A program made the translations under genes and the position numbers. This document shows positions 22,868 through 31,147 of a DNA stretch of 38,936 bases, piece after piece. Source of the DNA: JAWLFI01 sp041685645. GTDB lineage: Bacteria > Bacteroidota > Bacteroidia > Chitinophagales > Saprospiraceae. Every line of letters begins with the position of its first letter. Positions within the stretch are counted from its first letter, which is position 1. Location of the stretch: positions 1 to 38,936 of the forward strand of contig JAWLFI010000003.1 of NCBI GenBank assembly GCA_041685645.1. Direction: 5' to 3'. A model generated the notes under the pieces. That model saw only the letters and a program-made list of their open reading frames with translations. It was not told the DNA's origin and made no database searches.

Positions 22868-23527
22868 TCAGGATATACTGTAGAGGGAACACACTCCTAT
22901 AAAATGACAGCCCGTTCCCAGAAGCACAAATAAATGCCAAATGGGGTGATGGAATTTCCATTTCCTGTTCATATAAAATAGCGTTCCTATTGTGTAGCTA
23001 ACTCCGCCGCCAATAAGAAAACTCAATGTGAAAATATCACTTACCTGATATAGGTGTTGAATGTCAAAGAGGATTATCCAGCCCATAAATATATAGAGTA
23101 AAAGGGAAATCCAAGGGTAATTATCGTGGAAAACTAACTTAAATATCGTTCCTGCGATAGCGAGACTCCATACTGAAGCTAACATGATATAACCGGTATA
23201 TCCGTCGAGCAGTATGAGGGTAAATGGAGTGTAGGTTCCCGCAATGAGAAAGTAAATGGCGATATGATCAAACAACTTTAAACGCAGAGAATCTTTATTG
23301 AATCTCAAATTGTGTGCGTGATACAGGGTGGATGCTATATATAGAACTAGCATGGTCAATATAAAAACTGAAGCTGAAAGGACGCCCCACTCCAAGGGTT
23401 CCGTTAGGGCTAAATTGAGAAGATATATTCCTCCTACAATACTCATCACGACTCCAAAGGCGTGCGTGATCACATTCCATAACTCTTCTTGCTGAATGTG
23501 TTGGGTGTTGTGAGCAGCTTCAGTCAT
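22868..23527 (-). CDS. Hemolysin III / TrhA (PAQR-type) membrane protein
   Basis: A 219-residue integral membrane protein of the hemolysin III family (TrhA, related to PAQR receptors). About seven helices are visible. The family's conserved polar residues are present: THAFGV near residue 27, ASTLYHAHN (Ser and His) near residue 66, FDHIAIYFLIAGTYTPF, and the final HHPIWHLFVLLGTGCHF His cluster. In this superfamily these Ser/Asp/His residues form a metal site. The bacterial members are linked to membrane lipid homeostasis; the hemolytic label is historical. It is monocistronic and no clear promoter was found. Confidence 0.92.
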   Translation of the reverse strand: MTEAAHNTQHIQQEELWNVITHAFGVVMSIVGGIYLLNLALTEPLEWGVLSASVFILTMLVLYIASTLYHAHNLRFNKDSLRLKLFDHIAIYFLIAGTYTPFTLILLDGYTGYIMLASVWSLAIAGTIFKLVFHDNYPWISLLLYIFMGWIILFDIQHLYQVSDIFTLSFLIGGGVSYTIGTLFYMNRKWKFHHPIWHLFVLLGTGCHFIGVCSLYSIS

Positions 23528-23698
23528 ATAATTCTAACGGAAGAAATTGTTGGTATGTTGCGAACCGGTCTTGATTGAATGGAACCAGAGAATGATTTTT
23601 GAAAATGAAAAATAAGTTGTATTTTTAGTTGGAATGAAAATCTTCAAATCAACAAAAAAGATATAAACCCTTTGGACTAAGGTCTTAATTGAAAAGAA

Positions 23699-24064
23699 AT
23701 GAGTACATCTAGAGCTAATGATCCTACGGAAAATAATCATAACCTTTCATACTGGTTCCACGTGATCATCACCTTCCTGGCGTGGGGTGGACCTTTTTTA
23801 TTTAGTTGGTATTTAATGGCGCTGGCTTATGGGATTGTCACTTTGCAGTTCATCATATTCAAACGATGTCTTCTCAATGCTAAACACAACTTGAAGGATG
23901 AGGATGACGTCACATTTTACTCTTATTTGTTCGACCAATTGGGCCTTCCACACAATCGCCAGCGACTCAAATTCTGGGTTCGGAACTTAATCTATCCGAT
24001 TCTGGGTGTGATGAGCTACTTGTGGCAAGAGGTCTTGGGTATTGACCCACTGTTGTTTTTTTAA
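23699..24064 (+). CDS. Small uncharacterised membrane protein
   Basis: A 121-residue protein with two adjacent hydrophobic helices near the N-terminus (about residues 18-37 and 39-54: WFHVIITFLAWGGPFLFSWY, then YGIVTLQFIIF). It continues with a Cys/His segment (FKRCLLNAKHNL), a soluble part (DDVTFYSYLFDQLGLPHNRQ) and a weaker C-terminal helix (VRNLIYPILGVMSYLWQ). I do not recognise the family. The conserved-looking aromatic and Cys/His residues suggest a real gene. It converges on the YgjP-like gene and their stop codons share TTAA at 24061-24064. Confidence 0.7.
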   Translation: MSTSRANDPTENNHNLSYWFHVIITFLAWGGPFLFSWYLMALAYGIVTLQFIIFKRCLLNAKHNLKDEDDVTFYSYLFDQLGLPHNRQRLKFWVRNLIYPILGVMSYLWQEVLGIDPLLFF

Positions 24065-24792
24065 AATTGCAGTAAATTCCCATTGTCCCTGAGCCAATTT
24101 TCTTTGTCTTTGTATTGGGGATCCACTTTTTTGACCAACTTCCAAAAGGCCGGGGAATGATTCATTTCGATGAGATGGGCTAATTCATGAATAATTATGT
24201 GGTCAAAAATATATTCCGGCGCTAAAAGGCCCCGGGTCGATAGGGAGATGTTTTTGCTTGAACTACAAGAGCCCCAACGAGTAGCAGCATTCCTCATGCT
24301 GATTTTTCCCAGGGGTTGCTGAAAGTATTTATCATTGTAGGCGCGCACTTTTTGGCTGACATCCCGCAAGTGGACTTTACCCATGACTCTGCTTATTAAT
24401 TTTCCTATGGCCTTGTGGTCTGTGGGAACTTCAGGGGGGAGTTCTAAAAAAATATTCTGACCTTTCGTCTTCGCCGCGAGTGTTTTGCGCTCTTTTCTGC
24501 TTAAGCAGATTTTATACTCTCCCTTCCAACTTTGAATGCGGTACCCATCCTTATAATTGACAGTTCTAAAGCGTTCGAATGCTTCGGGTTGGTTCTGATA
24601 GGTATCGATAAGATAGTTATGCGCCCAATCCAGTAACTCTTTGTCTTTATTTGCTGAAAAGGTTTGTGGCAGGCGAATGAGCACTTCGTTTTTTCCAAAT
24701 GCAACTCTGGCATTATTGCGATGTTCCCGCGTAACCTTGGCGGGAACTTTTAGGTTTTCTACCTCAAATTCTAAATAGCTTATTTTTTTCAT
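24061..24792 (-). CDS. YgjP-like zinc metallopeptidase (DUF45)
   Basis: A 243-residue member of the YgjP/M48-like DUF45 family. The C-terminal half has the zinc motif HELAH (His202-Glu203-x-x-His206, in IIIHELAHLIEMNHSPAFW), with the downstream NHSPAFW His as probable third ligand. It is preceded by the family segment KISMRNAATRWGSCSSSKNISLS. No signal peptide is seen, so it is cytoplasmic; the substrate is unknown. It overlaps prfC by 4 nt (ATGA at 24789-24792), so it is translated from the prfC transcript. Confidence 0.92.
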   Translation of the reverse strand: MKKISYLEFEVENLKVPAKVTREHRNNARVAFGKNEVLIRLPQTFSANKDKELLDWAHNYLIDTYQNQPEAFERFRTVNYKDGYRIQSWKGEYKICLSRKERKTLAAKTKGQNIFLELPPEVPTDHKAIGKLISRVMGKVHLRDVSQKVRAYNDKYFQQPLGKISMRNAATRWGSCSSSKNISLSTRGLLAPEYIFDHIIIHELAHLIEMNHSPAFWKLVKKVDPQYKDKENWLRDNGNLLQF

Positions 24793-26372
24793 TCAAATTC
24801 CGATGTAAAATGAAACTCTATTTCAGGGAACTGTTCTTGGGCCATCTGAAGCATCCATGCGGATTCAGCGAGGAAAACCAGTTTGCCATCTTTATCTATA
24901 GCCATATCCTTTTTGCGCCTGCGGCGAAAGGCTTCTAACTTTTTAGGATCGTCACTGCTGACCCAGCAGGCCTTGTGCAGACGAAGTGGTTCGTAATCGC
25001 ATATTGCACCGTATTCGTTTTCTAACCTGTACTTAATGACTTCAAACTGTAAAGCTCCTACGGTACCTATTATTTTCCTGTTGTTATCTTCTTTTGTAAA
25101 GAGCTGAGCAACGCCTTCATCCATGAGTTGGATGAGACCTTTATCCAACTGCTTATATTTCATCGGGTCTTTATTTACTACATAGCGGAACTGCTCGGGA
25201 GAAAAAGAAGGTATTCCTTTAAAGTTGAGTTCTTCGCCCTCGGTTAGTGTATCTCCGATTTTAAAATTGCCGGAGTCGTAAAGTCCGATGATGTCCCCGG
25301 GATAAGCAATATCTACAATATCTTTTTTTTCAGCCATGAAGGCCGTGGGGTTGGGGAATTTCATCTTTTTTTCAGCTCTGACGTGGAGGTAGTTGGTGTT
25401 TCTCTCGAAATTGCCACTCACAACCCGGCAAAAGGCAATACGGTCCCGATGTCTGGGATCCATATTTGCGTGAATTTTAAAAACGAAACCAGTAAATTCA
25501 GGTTCTGTGGGCTGCACCATGCGTTCTTCTGCTTCCCGGCCTTTGGGTTCCGGGGCAATTTCCACGAAACAGTCCAATAATTCTTTTACTCCAAAGTTGT
25601 TAATGGCGCTACCAAAAAATACAGGGGATAAATCTCCGGATAAATAGGCCTCCTGATCAAAGTCGGGATATACGGTTTCAATCATTTCGACTTCTTCCCG
25701 CAATTCCTTTGCTGCACTCTCTCCAATATGATCTACCAGGCTGGGATCATCAATATTCTCGAATTCGAGTTTTTCCTCCTCGTATTTTCCTCCGTGTGGC
25801 TGAAATAAGCAGAGGTTTTTTTCGTACATATTATATACGCCCTGAAAGCGCTGCCCCATTCCTATTGGCCAACTCAAAGGACACACATTGAGATTGAGTT
25901 TTTCCTCGACTTCATCCAGCAAATCCATGCCGTCTTTTCCCTCTCTATCGAGCTTGTTGATAAATACGATCATCGGGGTTTGTCGCATTCGACAGACCTC
26001 GACGAGTTTCTCGGTTTGTTGCTCAACTCCTTTGGCGACATCGATGACGACAATAGCACTATCCACCGCAGTAAGCGTGCGGTAAGTATCTTCTGAAAAG
26101 TCCTGGTGACCGGGAGTATCCAGAATATTTACTTTCATCTCTCGATAGGGAAAGGCCATGACAGAGGTCGCTACAGAAATACCTCTTTGCTTCTCTATTT
26201 CCATAAAGTCAGAGGTCGCATGCTTCTTGATCTTATTGGACTTTACAGCACCGGCTACCTGAATGGCTCCTCCAAAAAGGAGTAGCTTTTCTGTCAGGGT
26301 TGTCTTTCCCGCATCGGGGTGGCTGACAATGGCGAAAGTTCGCCGGGGTTCTTTGGGTGCTTTATATGACAT
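24789..26372 (-). CDS. prfC: Peptide chain release factor 3 (GTPase RF3)
   Basis: RF3 is the translational GTPase that recycles RF1/RF2 from the ribosome after peptide release. The 527-residue protein has all G motifs: SHPDAGKTTLTEKL (residues 17-30), the switch I RGISVATS, DTPGHQDFSEDTYR and NKLDREG. RF3-specific parts follow, including VSGNFERNTNYLHVRAEKKM and the C-terminal domain III (GALQFEVIKYRLENEYGA). The IEKQRGISV region separates it from EF-G. The length equals that of the E. coli protein. It is first gene of a two-gene operon with the YgjP-like peptidase, with a promoter box 23 nt upstream. Confidence 0.97.
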   Translation of the reverse strand: MSYKAPKEPRRTFAIVSHPDAGKTTLTEKLLLFGGAIQVAGAVKSNKIKKHATSDFMEIEKQRGISVATSVMAFPYREMKVNILDTPGHQDFSEDTYRTLTAVDSAIVVIDVAKGVEQQTEKLVEVCRMRQTPMIVFINKLDREGKDGMDLLDEVEEKLNLNVCPLSWPIGMGQRFQGVYNMYEKNLCLFQPHGGKYEEEKLEFENIDDPSLVDHIGESAAKELREEVEMIETVYPDFDQEAYLSGDLSPVFFGSAINNFGVKELLDCFVEIAPEPKGREAEERMVQPTEPEFTGFVFKIHANMDPRHRDRIAFCRVVSGNFERNTNYLHVRAEKKMKFPNPTAFMAEKKDIVDIAYPGDIIGLYDSGNFKIGDTLTEGEELNFKGIPSFSPEQFRYVVNKDPMKYKQLDKGLIQLMDEGVAQLFTKEDNNRKIIGTVGALQFEVIKYRLENEYGAICDYEPLRLHKACWVSSDDPKKLEAFRRRRKKDMAIDKDGKLVFLAESAWMLQMAQEQFPEIEFHFTSEFE

Positions 26373-26395
26373 AGGACCGCCTCTAAAATTTCGGA

Positions 26396-26403
26396 CAAAG
26401 GTA
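26396..26403 (-). promoter_or_regulatory. -7 promoter box of prfC
   Basis: On the minus strand this reads TACCTTTG (exact TAnnTTTG), 23 nt before the prfC ATG, the same distance as at carB and ahcY. Confidence 0.55.
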
Positions 26404-26555
26404 ATAAGATGTTAAAGGCTGAGGTAATTTTACCGATCTAAATGAGAGGTGTGAATGTGATGGGCCGATGTGTATGAGAAAATCAGGTCAACCAGACTGA
26501 GTTGTAGTATGCCCAGTTGCCAATGGTGTAATGGGAGAAAAGAAATACGAATGAA

Positions 26556-27242
26556 TTATTCGCGGTTCTTATTTTTGCTTGAGCCGTATTTCTTTTTCAT
26601 GTCTTGTCCAAACTTTTTGACATGCCGACTCAGGTCGCTGAGGTCTTCTTCAATATTATGAGCTATACTGTCAACATTGATGGGGTCCCCGTGCATGGAC
26701 AGTCGATCCGAGGCCGTTTTGGCCTTCGGAACGATGATCCACATGATGAGATATATCAGGAGTCCAACTCCAGTTGTGAAAAACAGTAAGACAAAGGCAA
26801 TCCGCAGCCATACCGGGTCTTCTATTCCAAAGTAAGCGGATAGACCCGATGCAACGCCACCGATGACCTTATTGGAAGGATCTCTGAATAATCGCTTTGT
26901 CCCCGATCTTTTGTATTGCTTCTGTTGCCGCTGGCTTTCTCCGGGGGTGTCTTTCACATCTTCGGATTCACTGTGGGCTTCATTTCCATCAAAATGCTCG
27001 GGAACACCCATGATTTCAATTACTTTTTGGACTTCTTTGGCACTGACGATTTTTTTGCCCTTGAGTTCTTGATGAAAGAGTTCCGCAATGCGGGTTTCAA
27101 TGTCTGTGACAATCTCTTCCCGTCCTTCTGAGCTGGCAAAATACTCGTCAATGCTCGACAAATACGTCTCGAGTTGTTGGAAGGCATCTTCATCGATAAT
27201 GATGGGATGGCCTCCCAGGTTAATGTTAATCGTTTTTTTCAT
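26556..27242 (-). CDS. PspC-domain membrane protein
   Basis: A 228-residue protein. Residues 1-80 form a soluble domain (INLGGHPIIIDEDAFQQLET, then IETRIAELFHQEL and IEIMGVPEHF) common in Bacteroidota PspC proteins. A charged linker leads to a PspC domain at about 112-175: RLFRDPSNKVIGGVASGLSA, then YFGIEDPVWLRIAFVLLFF and LIYLIMWIIVPKAK, with two membrane helices. A basic tail follows. PspC domains sense or stabilise the inner membrane in the phage-shock response; here the role is inferred. It overlaps padR by 17 nt and is co-transcribed with it. Confidence 0.88.
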   Translation of the reverse strand: MKKTININLGGHPIIIDEDAFQQLETYLSSIDEYFASSEGREEIVTDIETRIAELFHQELKGKKIVSAKEVQKVIEIMGVPEHFDGNEAHSESEDVKDTPGESQRQQKQYKRSGTKRLFRDPSNKVIGGVASGLSAYFGIEDPVWLRIAFVLLFFTTGVGLLIYLIMWIIVPKAKTASDRLSMHGDPINVDSIAHNIEEDLSDLSRHVKKFGQDMKKKYGSSKNKNRE

Positions 27243-27567
27243 GATTTGGTATTGATTGTTCTACTGAATGTTTTAGATCTTCCCAGGCCGATGTTAGTTG
27301 TTGCACAAAGGTCTCACCATCTGAAGTGAGCTGATAGTATTTCCTGGGCGGGCCGGACTGTGACTCTTGCCATTGATAACTCAAAAGGCCAGCATTTTTC
27401 AGTCGCGTAAGAAGTGGATACAAGGTCCCTTCTACGACGATGAGTTGTGCTTCTTTGAGTTCCTCTAAAATATCAGAGGGATAAGCCTCCTTTTGAGAGA
27501 TAATGGACATGACACAGAGCTCGAGTAGCCCCTTTCTCATTTGTGCTTTGGTGTTTTCCAATTTCAT
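27226..27567 (-). CDS. PadR-family transcriptional regulator
   Basis: A 113-residue winged-helix protein of the PadR family. It opens MKLENTKAQMRKGLLELCVM and continues with YPSDILEELKEAQLIVVEGT, LYPLLTRLKNAGLL and the wing SGPPRKYYQLTSDG, all hallmarks of PadR. A short helical dimerisation tail follows. It is the first gene of a PadR-PspC operon, a common Bacteroidota arrangement in which PadR probably represses its own operon. Upstream lie a -7-like box 4 nt from the ATG and a nearly perfect 19-bp palindrome, the likely operator. The effector is unknown. Confidence 0.92.
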   Translation of the reverse strand: MKLENTKAQMRKGLLELCVMSIISQKEAYPSDILEELKEAQLIVVEGTLYPLLTRLKNAGLLSYQWQESQSGPPRKYYQLTSDGETFVQQLTSAWEDLKHSVEQSIPNHEKND

Positions 27568-27571
27568 AATG

Positions 27572-27579
27572 TAAAGATA
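27572..27579 (-). promoter_or_regulatory. -7-like box, 4 nt before the padR ATG
   Basis: On the minus strand this reads TATCTTTA (one mismatch to TAnnTTTG), again ending 4 nt before the ATG at 27567. Confidence 0.4.
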
Positions 27580-27592
27580 GGATAAATCAAAC

Positions 27593-27629
27593 TACTATGC
27601 AATGCAAAGTACAATAATAATGCAAGGTA
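27593..27629. promoter_or_regulatory. Candidate PadR operator
   Basis: TACTATGCA (27593-27601) and TGCAAAGTA (27603-27611) form a palindrome around a central A, with 8 of 9 arm pairs matching. A second half-site, TGCAAGGTAC, follows at 27621-27630. The palindrome lies about 14 nt upstream of the -7-like box, i.e. over the expected -33 region, where a repressor would block transcription. Confidence 0.5.
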
Positions 27630-27706
27630 CTATATGGATGAGTGAATATCTTCGATGAACGCGGCAGTTTATCAGATGAAAGGAGCAAGTATTTATTCAT
27701 TGCGAT

Positions 27707-27812
27707 AGCGCTGCGCAGCCGGCCCTCCGCCCATGCGGAGGGAGACCGCAGCGAAGCAAGGGCCGAGTGAATAGCGAGCGGCGAAGCATAGCGCCTCCGG
27801 CGCAGCCGGAGG
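27707..27812 (-). repeat. Palindromic repeat copy B
   Basis: The core 27707-27793 is almost identical, in reverse orientation, to 8084-8169. It contains the CCCTCCGC/GCGGAGGG hairpin with a slightly different loop. Next to the core, CCTCCGGC (27794-27801) and GCCGGAGG (27805-27812) form an 8-bp hairpin with a 3-nt loop. This occupies the place of the unrelated 9-bp hairpin of copy A. The element lies between padR and the acetyltransferase gene. Such paired hairpins are typical of REP-like dispersed repeats. Confidence 0.8.
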
Positions 27813-27833
27813 ATCGCCCTGAAAAAAAATGGA

Positions 27834-28295
27834 TTAAGAAGAAGTAGAGCGCCATTCCATATCGATATGAGGAATGCCATCCCAGGGATAGGTGTCAGAA
27901 ATGGGGTGAAAGTTGAGGGATTCGTACCAAGGTTGAAGGTGTTCTTGTGCCTGAACGCGAATTTTGGGGCTAGCTGCGTGCTTTTGAATCCATTCCATAG
28001 CGGCTTTCATGAGTTGGGTGCCCATACCTTTTTTGCGAAAATCGGGATCGACAACGACTCGCCCAATGTGATATGTTTCTGAGTCGATCGAGGGGTAAAC
28101 GATGCGCAAATAAGCGTTAAACTGCCCGGCGAAATAGCCGAGAATGTGCAGCGATTTGGGGTCCTGGCCATCTACTTCGAGATAGGCGCATTCCTGTTCC
28201 ACGACGAATACGCGGGTACGAAGTTGAAGAATATCATGTAGTTCTCGGGTGGTGAGGTCATCAAAAGGGAGGAATCGGAGGGCGAGTTGCTTCAT
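27834..28295 (-). CDS. GNAT-family N-acetyltransferase, ElaA-like
   Basis: A 153-residue acetyltransferase of the ElaA type, the same length as E. coli ElaA. The ATG at 28295 (MKQLALRFLPFDDL) gives the standard start, although the frame is open 21 codons further up inside the neighbouring gene. Visible features are LRTRVFVVEQECAYLEVDGQ (the ElaA opening), AYLRIVYP, and the acetyl-CoA-binding stretch IGRVVVDPDFRKKGMGTQLM with its RxxGxG-type loop. VQAQEHLQPWYESLNF closes the fold. The substrate is unknown. It starts 10 nt after the upstream lamin-tail gene ends, so they probably share a transcript. Confidence 0.92.
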   Translation of the reverse strand: MKQLALRFLPFDDLTTRELHDILQLRTRVFVVEQECAYLEVDGQDPKSLHILGYFAGQFNAYLRIVYPSIDSETYHIGRVVVDPDFRKKGMGTQLMKAAMEWIQKHAASPKIRVQAQEHLQPWYESLNFHPISDTYPWDGIPHIDMEWRSTSS

Positions 28296-28305
28296 TGCAA
28301 TAGTT

Positions 28306-30876
28306 TTATCTAACGAGATATATGGTTCCCTGCCAGTTTTGGGTTTCGCCCTGATCATTGAAGGCGGAAATTTGAAGCAGGTAAAAGCCTTCGGGGGCGA
28401 TGAGACCGTTTTCGAGACTTCCGTCCCATATTAGTTGTGCATTTTGACTGAGTCCGAAATTATTATAGGGCTGTCGGACCAGCCGTCCGTCCGGGGTGTA
28501 CACATTGAGCTGAATGCGCGGGAGGAGTTCGGTGGATTCGGGTTTTTGATATTGAATAACGGCAACATCTTCTGTACCATCACTATTTGGTGAAAAGGTG
28601 GGAGATAAAAGTTTAAATCCTGATATTTCGGGATCGGGATCCGTAATTTGTTGTGAATTCGGTCCGGTCGGCGTTCCGTAGTTTTCGCTTTCGGCGGCAC
28701 TTTGCCAATTTTCCCTTTCGCAGGAAGGGAAATCAATGCGCAGTCGTTCCAGAGAGACCCCGCGGGTGGATCTCAGGAAGCCGGAATGCCAGTCGTCTGA
28801 GTAGCAGCTACTATCCAATGCCGTGGCTTGAGCGCCGAAAATATGCCAAATTTGTATGGCACCGAAGTCTCGGTCGAGAGTGGGGAGATCGACTTCGAGC
28901 GTTTGTAGGGGATTTGGCGCCTGAAAGACTTCATTGACTTGATTGCGATTCGAGGTGAAAACGAAGTATTGTCCCGGGAGAATCTGATTGGGAAGGTTGA
29001 GAGTAATTCGATCCTGTCCGGAGCTTTTGTAAAAATCGAGTACGATATAAGTAAAATCCAGAACTTTATCAGAGGCATTGTAAATCTCTACCCATTGCTC
29101 CTCTCCCACGGCGGGATTGAAAACCACTTCGCTGACGAGTAAATCGCCCGCTTCGGGCTCAGCCGGTATGCCGAGGCTTACAGTCGGTGTATCCAGGATG
29201 TCCTGATTGAGGCAGTTGGGAAAATCTTCTCGAAGCTGAATGGTGTATAGATTGCCTTCTTCGAGAGCTTGGTCAAGTTGAGCACTGATTGTATGCGGGC
29301 GTTCAGGCTCAACATATAAGTTGGATAGGGCGCCTGGGGATGGGCTGATGCTTATCATTTCGGGCTCTATGACATCCTCCGGGAGCCATTGATTGAATTG
29401 AAGGGCGATTTCATTATTGCTGGGAACTGAGACAAATATTGGCAATAAGGGATCGCTAAAACCATTGGTATCCAGGCTATTAGGTTGGCCGGGGGAACCG
29501 CCGAGTGGGTCCAGGGAAGCAGCGAAGGCGGGCTCGCCGCTACACGCATATTTCGGGTGAATGAGTTCGAGACTCCAGCCGCGATCTTTATTGGAGTCTT
29601 TATACCAGTTATCGGTGTAGTCAATGCCATGGATGAACCGATTGTTTTCGTCCAGCAGTCGAATGAAATCATTGCTGTTTTTCAGGATGGGCAGCCCATC
29701 CACTTCCAGCACTGAACCGTATGTGGAGAATAAGTCCCCATCACCGCTATTGCATACGATCAGGTATTCGCCGGGCTCAAGGATGTAGGGCGGTAGTTGT
29801 GCACTCCTCGTATCATCGGTAATATAAAGATTGTCGAGTTGTATGAAGTTTTCCGATCGGTTGTGCAGTTCAAAATACTCTTCATTAGGCAGGGGGGTGT
29901 CATCGCCGGGGGCAATCATTAATTCGCTGAGGATGACATCAAAGGGTTCTGCTGGCACGGCATCGATAAAAAAGAGTGGAATTTCTTCTTCTACCGCGAC
30001 ATTGCCAGCCAGGTCACTGATTTGTTGAACCGTCATTGTGTATTGCTCCAGGGCTTCCAGTTCGGGGTTGACTGAAAAGCGAATTTGATCGGGAGAAACC
30101 AGGGTCGGACTCAGAGAAAAACTGCCGGGTGTGATACTGGCTTCGAGATTGGAAATATCGATTCGCTCATTGTAGGTCAGGTCGATCTGCTCTGCGCTGA
30201 CCGCTACGTCGAGGAGTTGAGGTGGGCTGACATCCGGCTGCGTTCGATCCAAAACATAATCGTCAAAGAAGAAGCGATCTGAGCGGGTGGAGGTGTAGTT
30301 GCAGAGCAGTCCCGTCACGAGGCTAGCACCTTCTCTATAGCTGTCATCGCTGACAACTAAAGTATCTGTAAAACTACCACTGCCGTCATAGGCGGCTAAA
30401 ACGGTGAAGACATCGCCGGCCCGAAACACCCGAAAGCGGACCTGAACGGGGTCTGAGGCTACTGCTCCGTCTTGCATTCGACCCAAGACGGTGGAGTTCC
30501 CATTATCGTATCGCACGAACTCCACGGCATCTTCATCGCCGCTTTCTCCAAAGCTGAGTCCATAACCCCGCAAGTTATTGATCTCAGCAGATTCGGATTG
30601 CAGGATCCATTCCAGGGCATTGGAATTGGAGGGGGGGAAGGTTAACCTAGCGTTCAGCTCCCAGACAGCACTATCGGGTACTTGTGCGTTGACATAAAGG
30701 AATGCCGGACTTGAGGATTGGGCAAGAAGTTGTAATTCTTCCTGGGCATTAATGGTAAATTCATCCACATCACCCGACCACTGGTCCAGGGAACCACTGG
30801 AGAAGTCATCACTGAATTGTCCATAGCCGGAAATCCAGCTACAGGACAAAAGAAAAGTAAAGAAGATCCAACGCAT
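28306..30876 (-). CDS. Secreted lamin-tail-domain protein
   Basis: An 856-residue exported protein from ATG 30876, where a signal peptide begins (MRWIFFTFLLSCSWISGYGQ); the longer open frame starting at 30969 is not needed. After a concanavalin-like N-terminal domain (FSDDFSSGSLDQWSG) and an Ig-like domain, a lamin-tail domain appears (VILSELMIAPGDDTPLPNEE, then YFELHNRSENFIQLDNLYI). A second follows (LLVSEVVFNPAVGEEQWVEI, then YNASDKVLDFTYIVLDF). The C-terminus (SPTFSPNSDGTEDVAVIQY, ending NWQGTIYLVR) is a FlgD-like/T9SS-associated domain with a CHU_C-like FSPN-DG motif. Surface or secreted location by T9SS is inferred. The ligand or role is unknown. Confidence 0.82.
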   Translation of the reverse strand: MRWIFFTFLLSCSWISGYGQFSDDFSSGSLDQWSGDVDEFTINAQEELQLLAQSSSPAFLYVNAQVPDSAVWELNARLTFPPSNSNALEWILQSESAEINNLRGYGLSFGESGDEDAVEFVRYDNGNSTVLGRMQDGAVASDPVQVRFRVFRAGDVFTVLAAYDGSGSFTDTLVVSDDSYREGASLVTGLLCNYTSTRSDRFFFDDYVLDRTQPDVSPPQLLDVAVSAEQIDLTYNERIDISNLEASITPGSFSLSPTLVSPDQIRFSVNPELEALEQYTMTVQQISDLAGNVAVEEEIPLFFIDAVPAEPFDVILSELMIAPGDDTPLPNEEYFELHNRSENFIQLDNLYITDDTRSAQLPPYILEPGEYLIVCNSGDGDLFSTYGSVLEVDGLPILKNSNDFIRLLDENNRFIHGIDYTDNWYKDSNKDRGWSLELIHPKYACSGEPAFAASLDPLGGSPGQPNSLDTNGFSDPLLPIFVSVPSNNEIALQFNQWLPEDVIEPEMISISPSPGALSNLYVEPERPHTISAQLDQALEEGNLYTIQLREDFPNCLNQDILDTPTVSLGIPAEPEAGDLLVSEVVFNPAVGEEQWVEIYNASDKVLDFTYIVLDFYKSSGQDRITLNLPNQILPGQYFVFTSNRNQVNEVFQAPNPLQTLEVDLPTLDRDFGAIQIWHIFGAQATALDSSCYSDDWHSGFLRSTRGVSLERLRIDFPSCERENWQSAAESENYGTPTGPNSQQITDPDPEISGFKLLSPTFSPNSDGTEDVAVIQYQKPESTELLPRIQLNVYTPDGRLVRQPYNNFGLSQNAQLIWDGSLENGLIAPEGFYLLQISAFNDQGETQNWQGTIYLVR

Positions 30877-30898
30877 GAGTTTAACGATTAAGTAAGAA

Positions 30899-30906
30899 CA
30901 ATAATA
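30899..30906 (-). promoter_or_regulatory. Weak -7-like box of the lamin-tail gene
   Basis: On the minus strand this reads TATTATTG (one mismatch to TAnnTTTG), 22 nt before the ATG at 30876, a spacing similar to carB and prfC. Confidence 0.3.
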
Positions 30907-31027
30907 GGGAATAAATCCTACTTGTAAGAATGAGGAAGGGTGCTTTTCGCGCAAGCTGCGAACTCTCAAACAATTTTAATGGTGCGGAATTGGAAGGGAG
31001 GTATTATTGATTGTCAAAGGAAGCGCT

Positions 31028-31035
31028 TATCTTTG
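31028..31035 (+). promoter_or_regulatory. -7 promoter box of the coiled-coil gene
   Basis: TATCTTTG is an exact TAnnTTTG match. A TTG at 31007-31009 could be the -33 element (18-nt gap). The leader would be about 105 nt. Confidence 0.45.
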
Positions 31036-31147
31036 ATTTCACATCTTGATTTATTCCTGTAGGGAATATGAATTGAGATACAGGCAAAAGCACTTTGAAG
31101 AGCAGCTCAGCCTTTAGCTATTGTATGAATTAGAAAATTGAACTCAG

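Noticed and set aside
30877..30969. 31-codon N-terminal extension of the lamin-tail protein
   Set aside because: The signal peptide begins exactly at ATG 30876 and a weak promoter box lies at 30899-30906, inside the extension.
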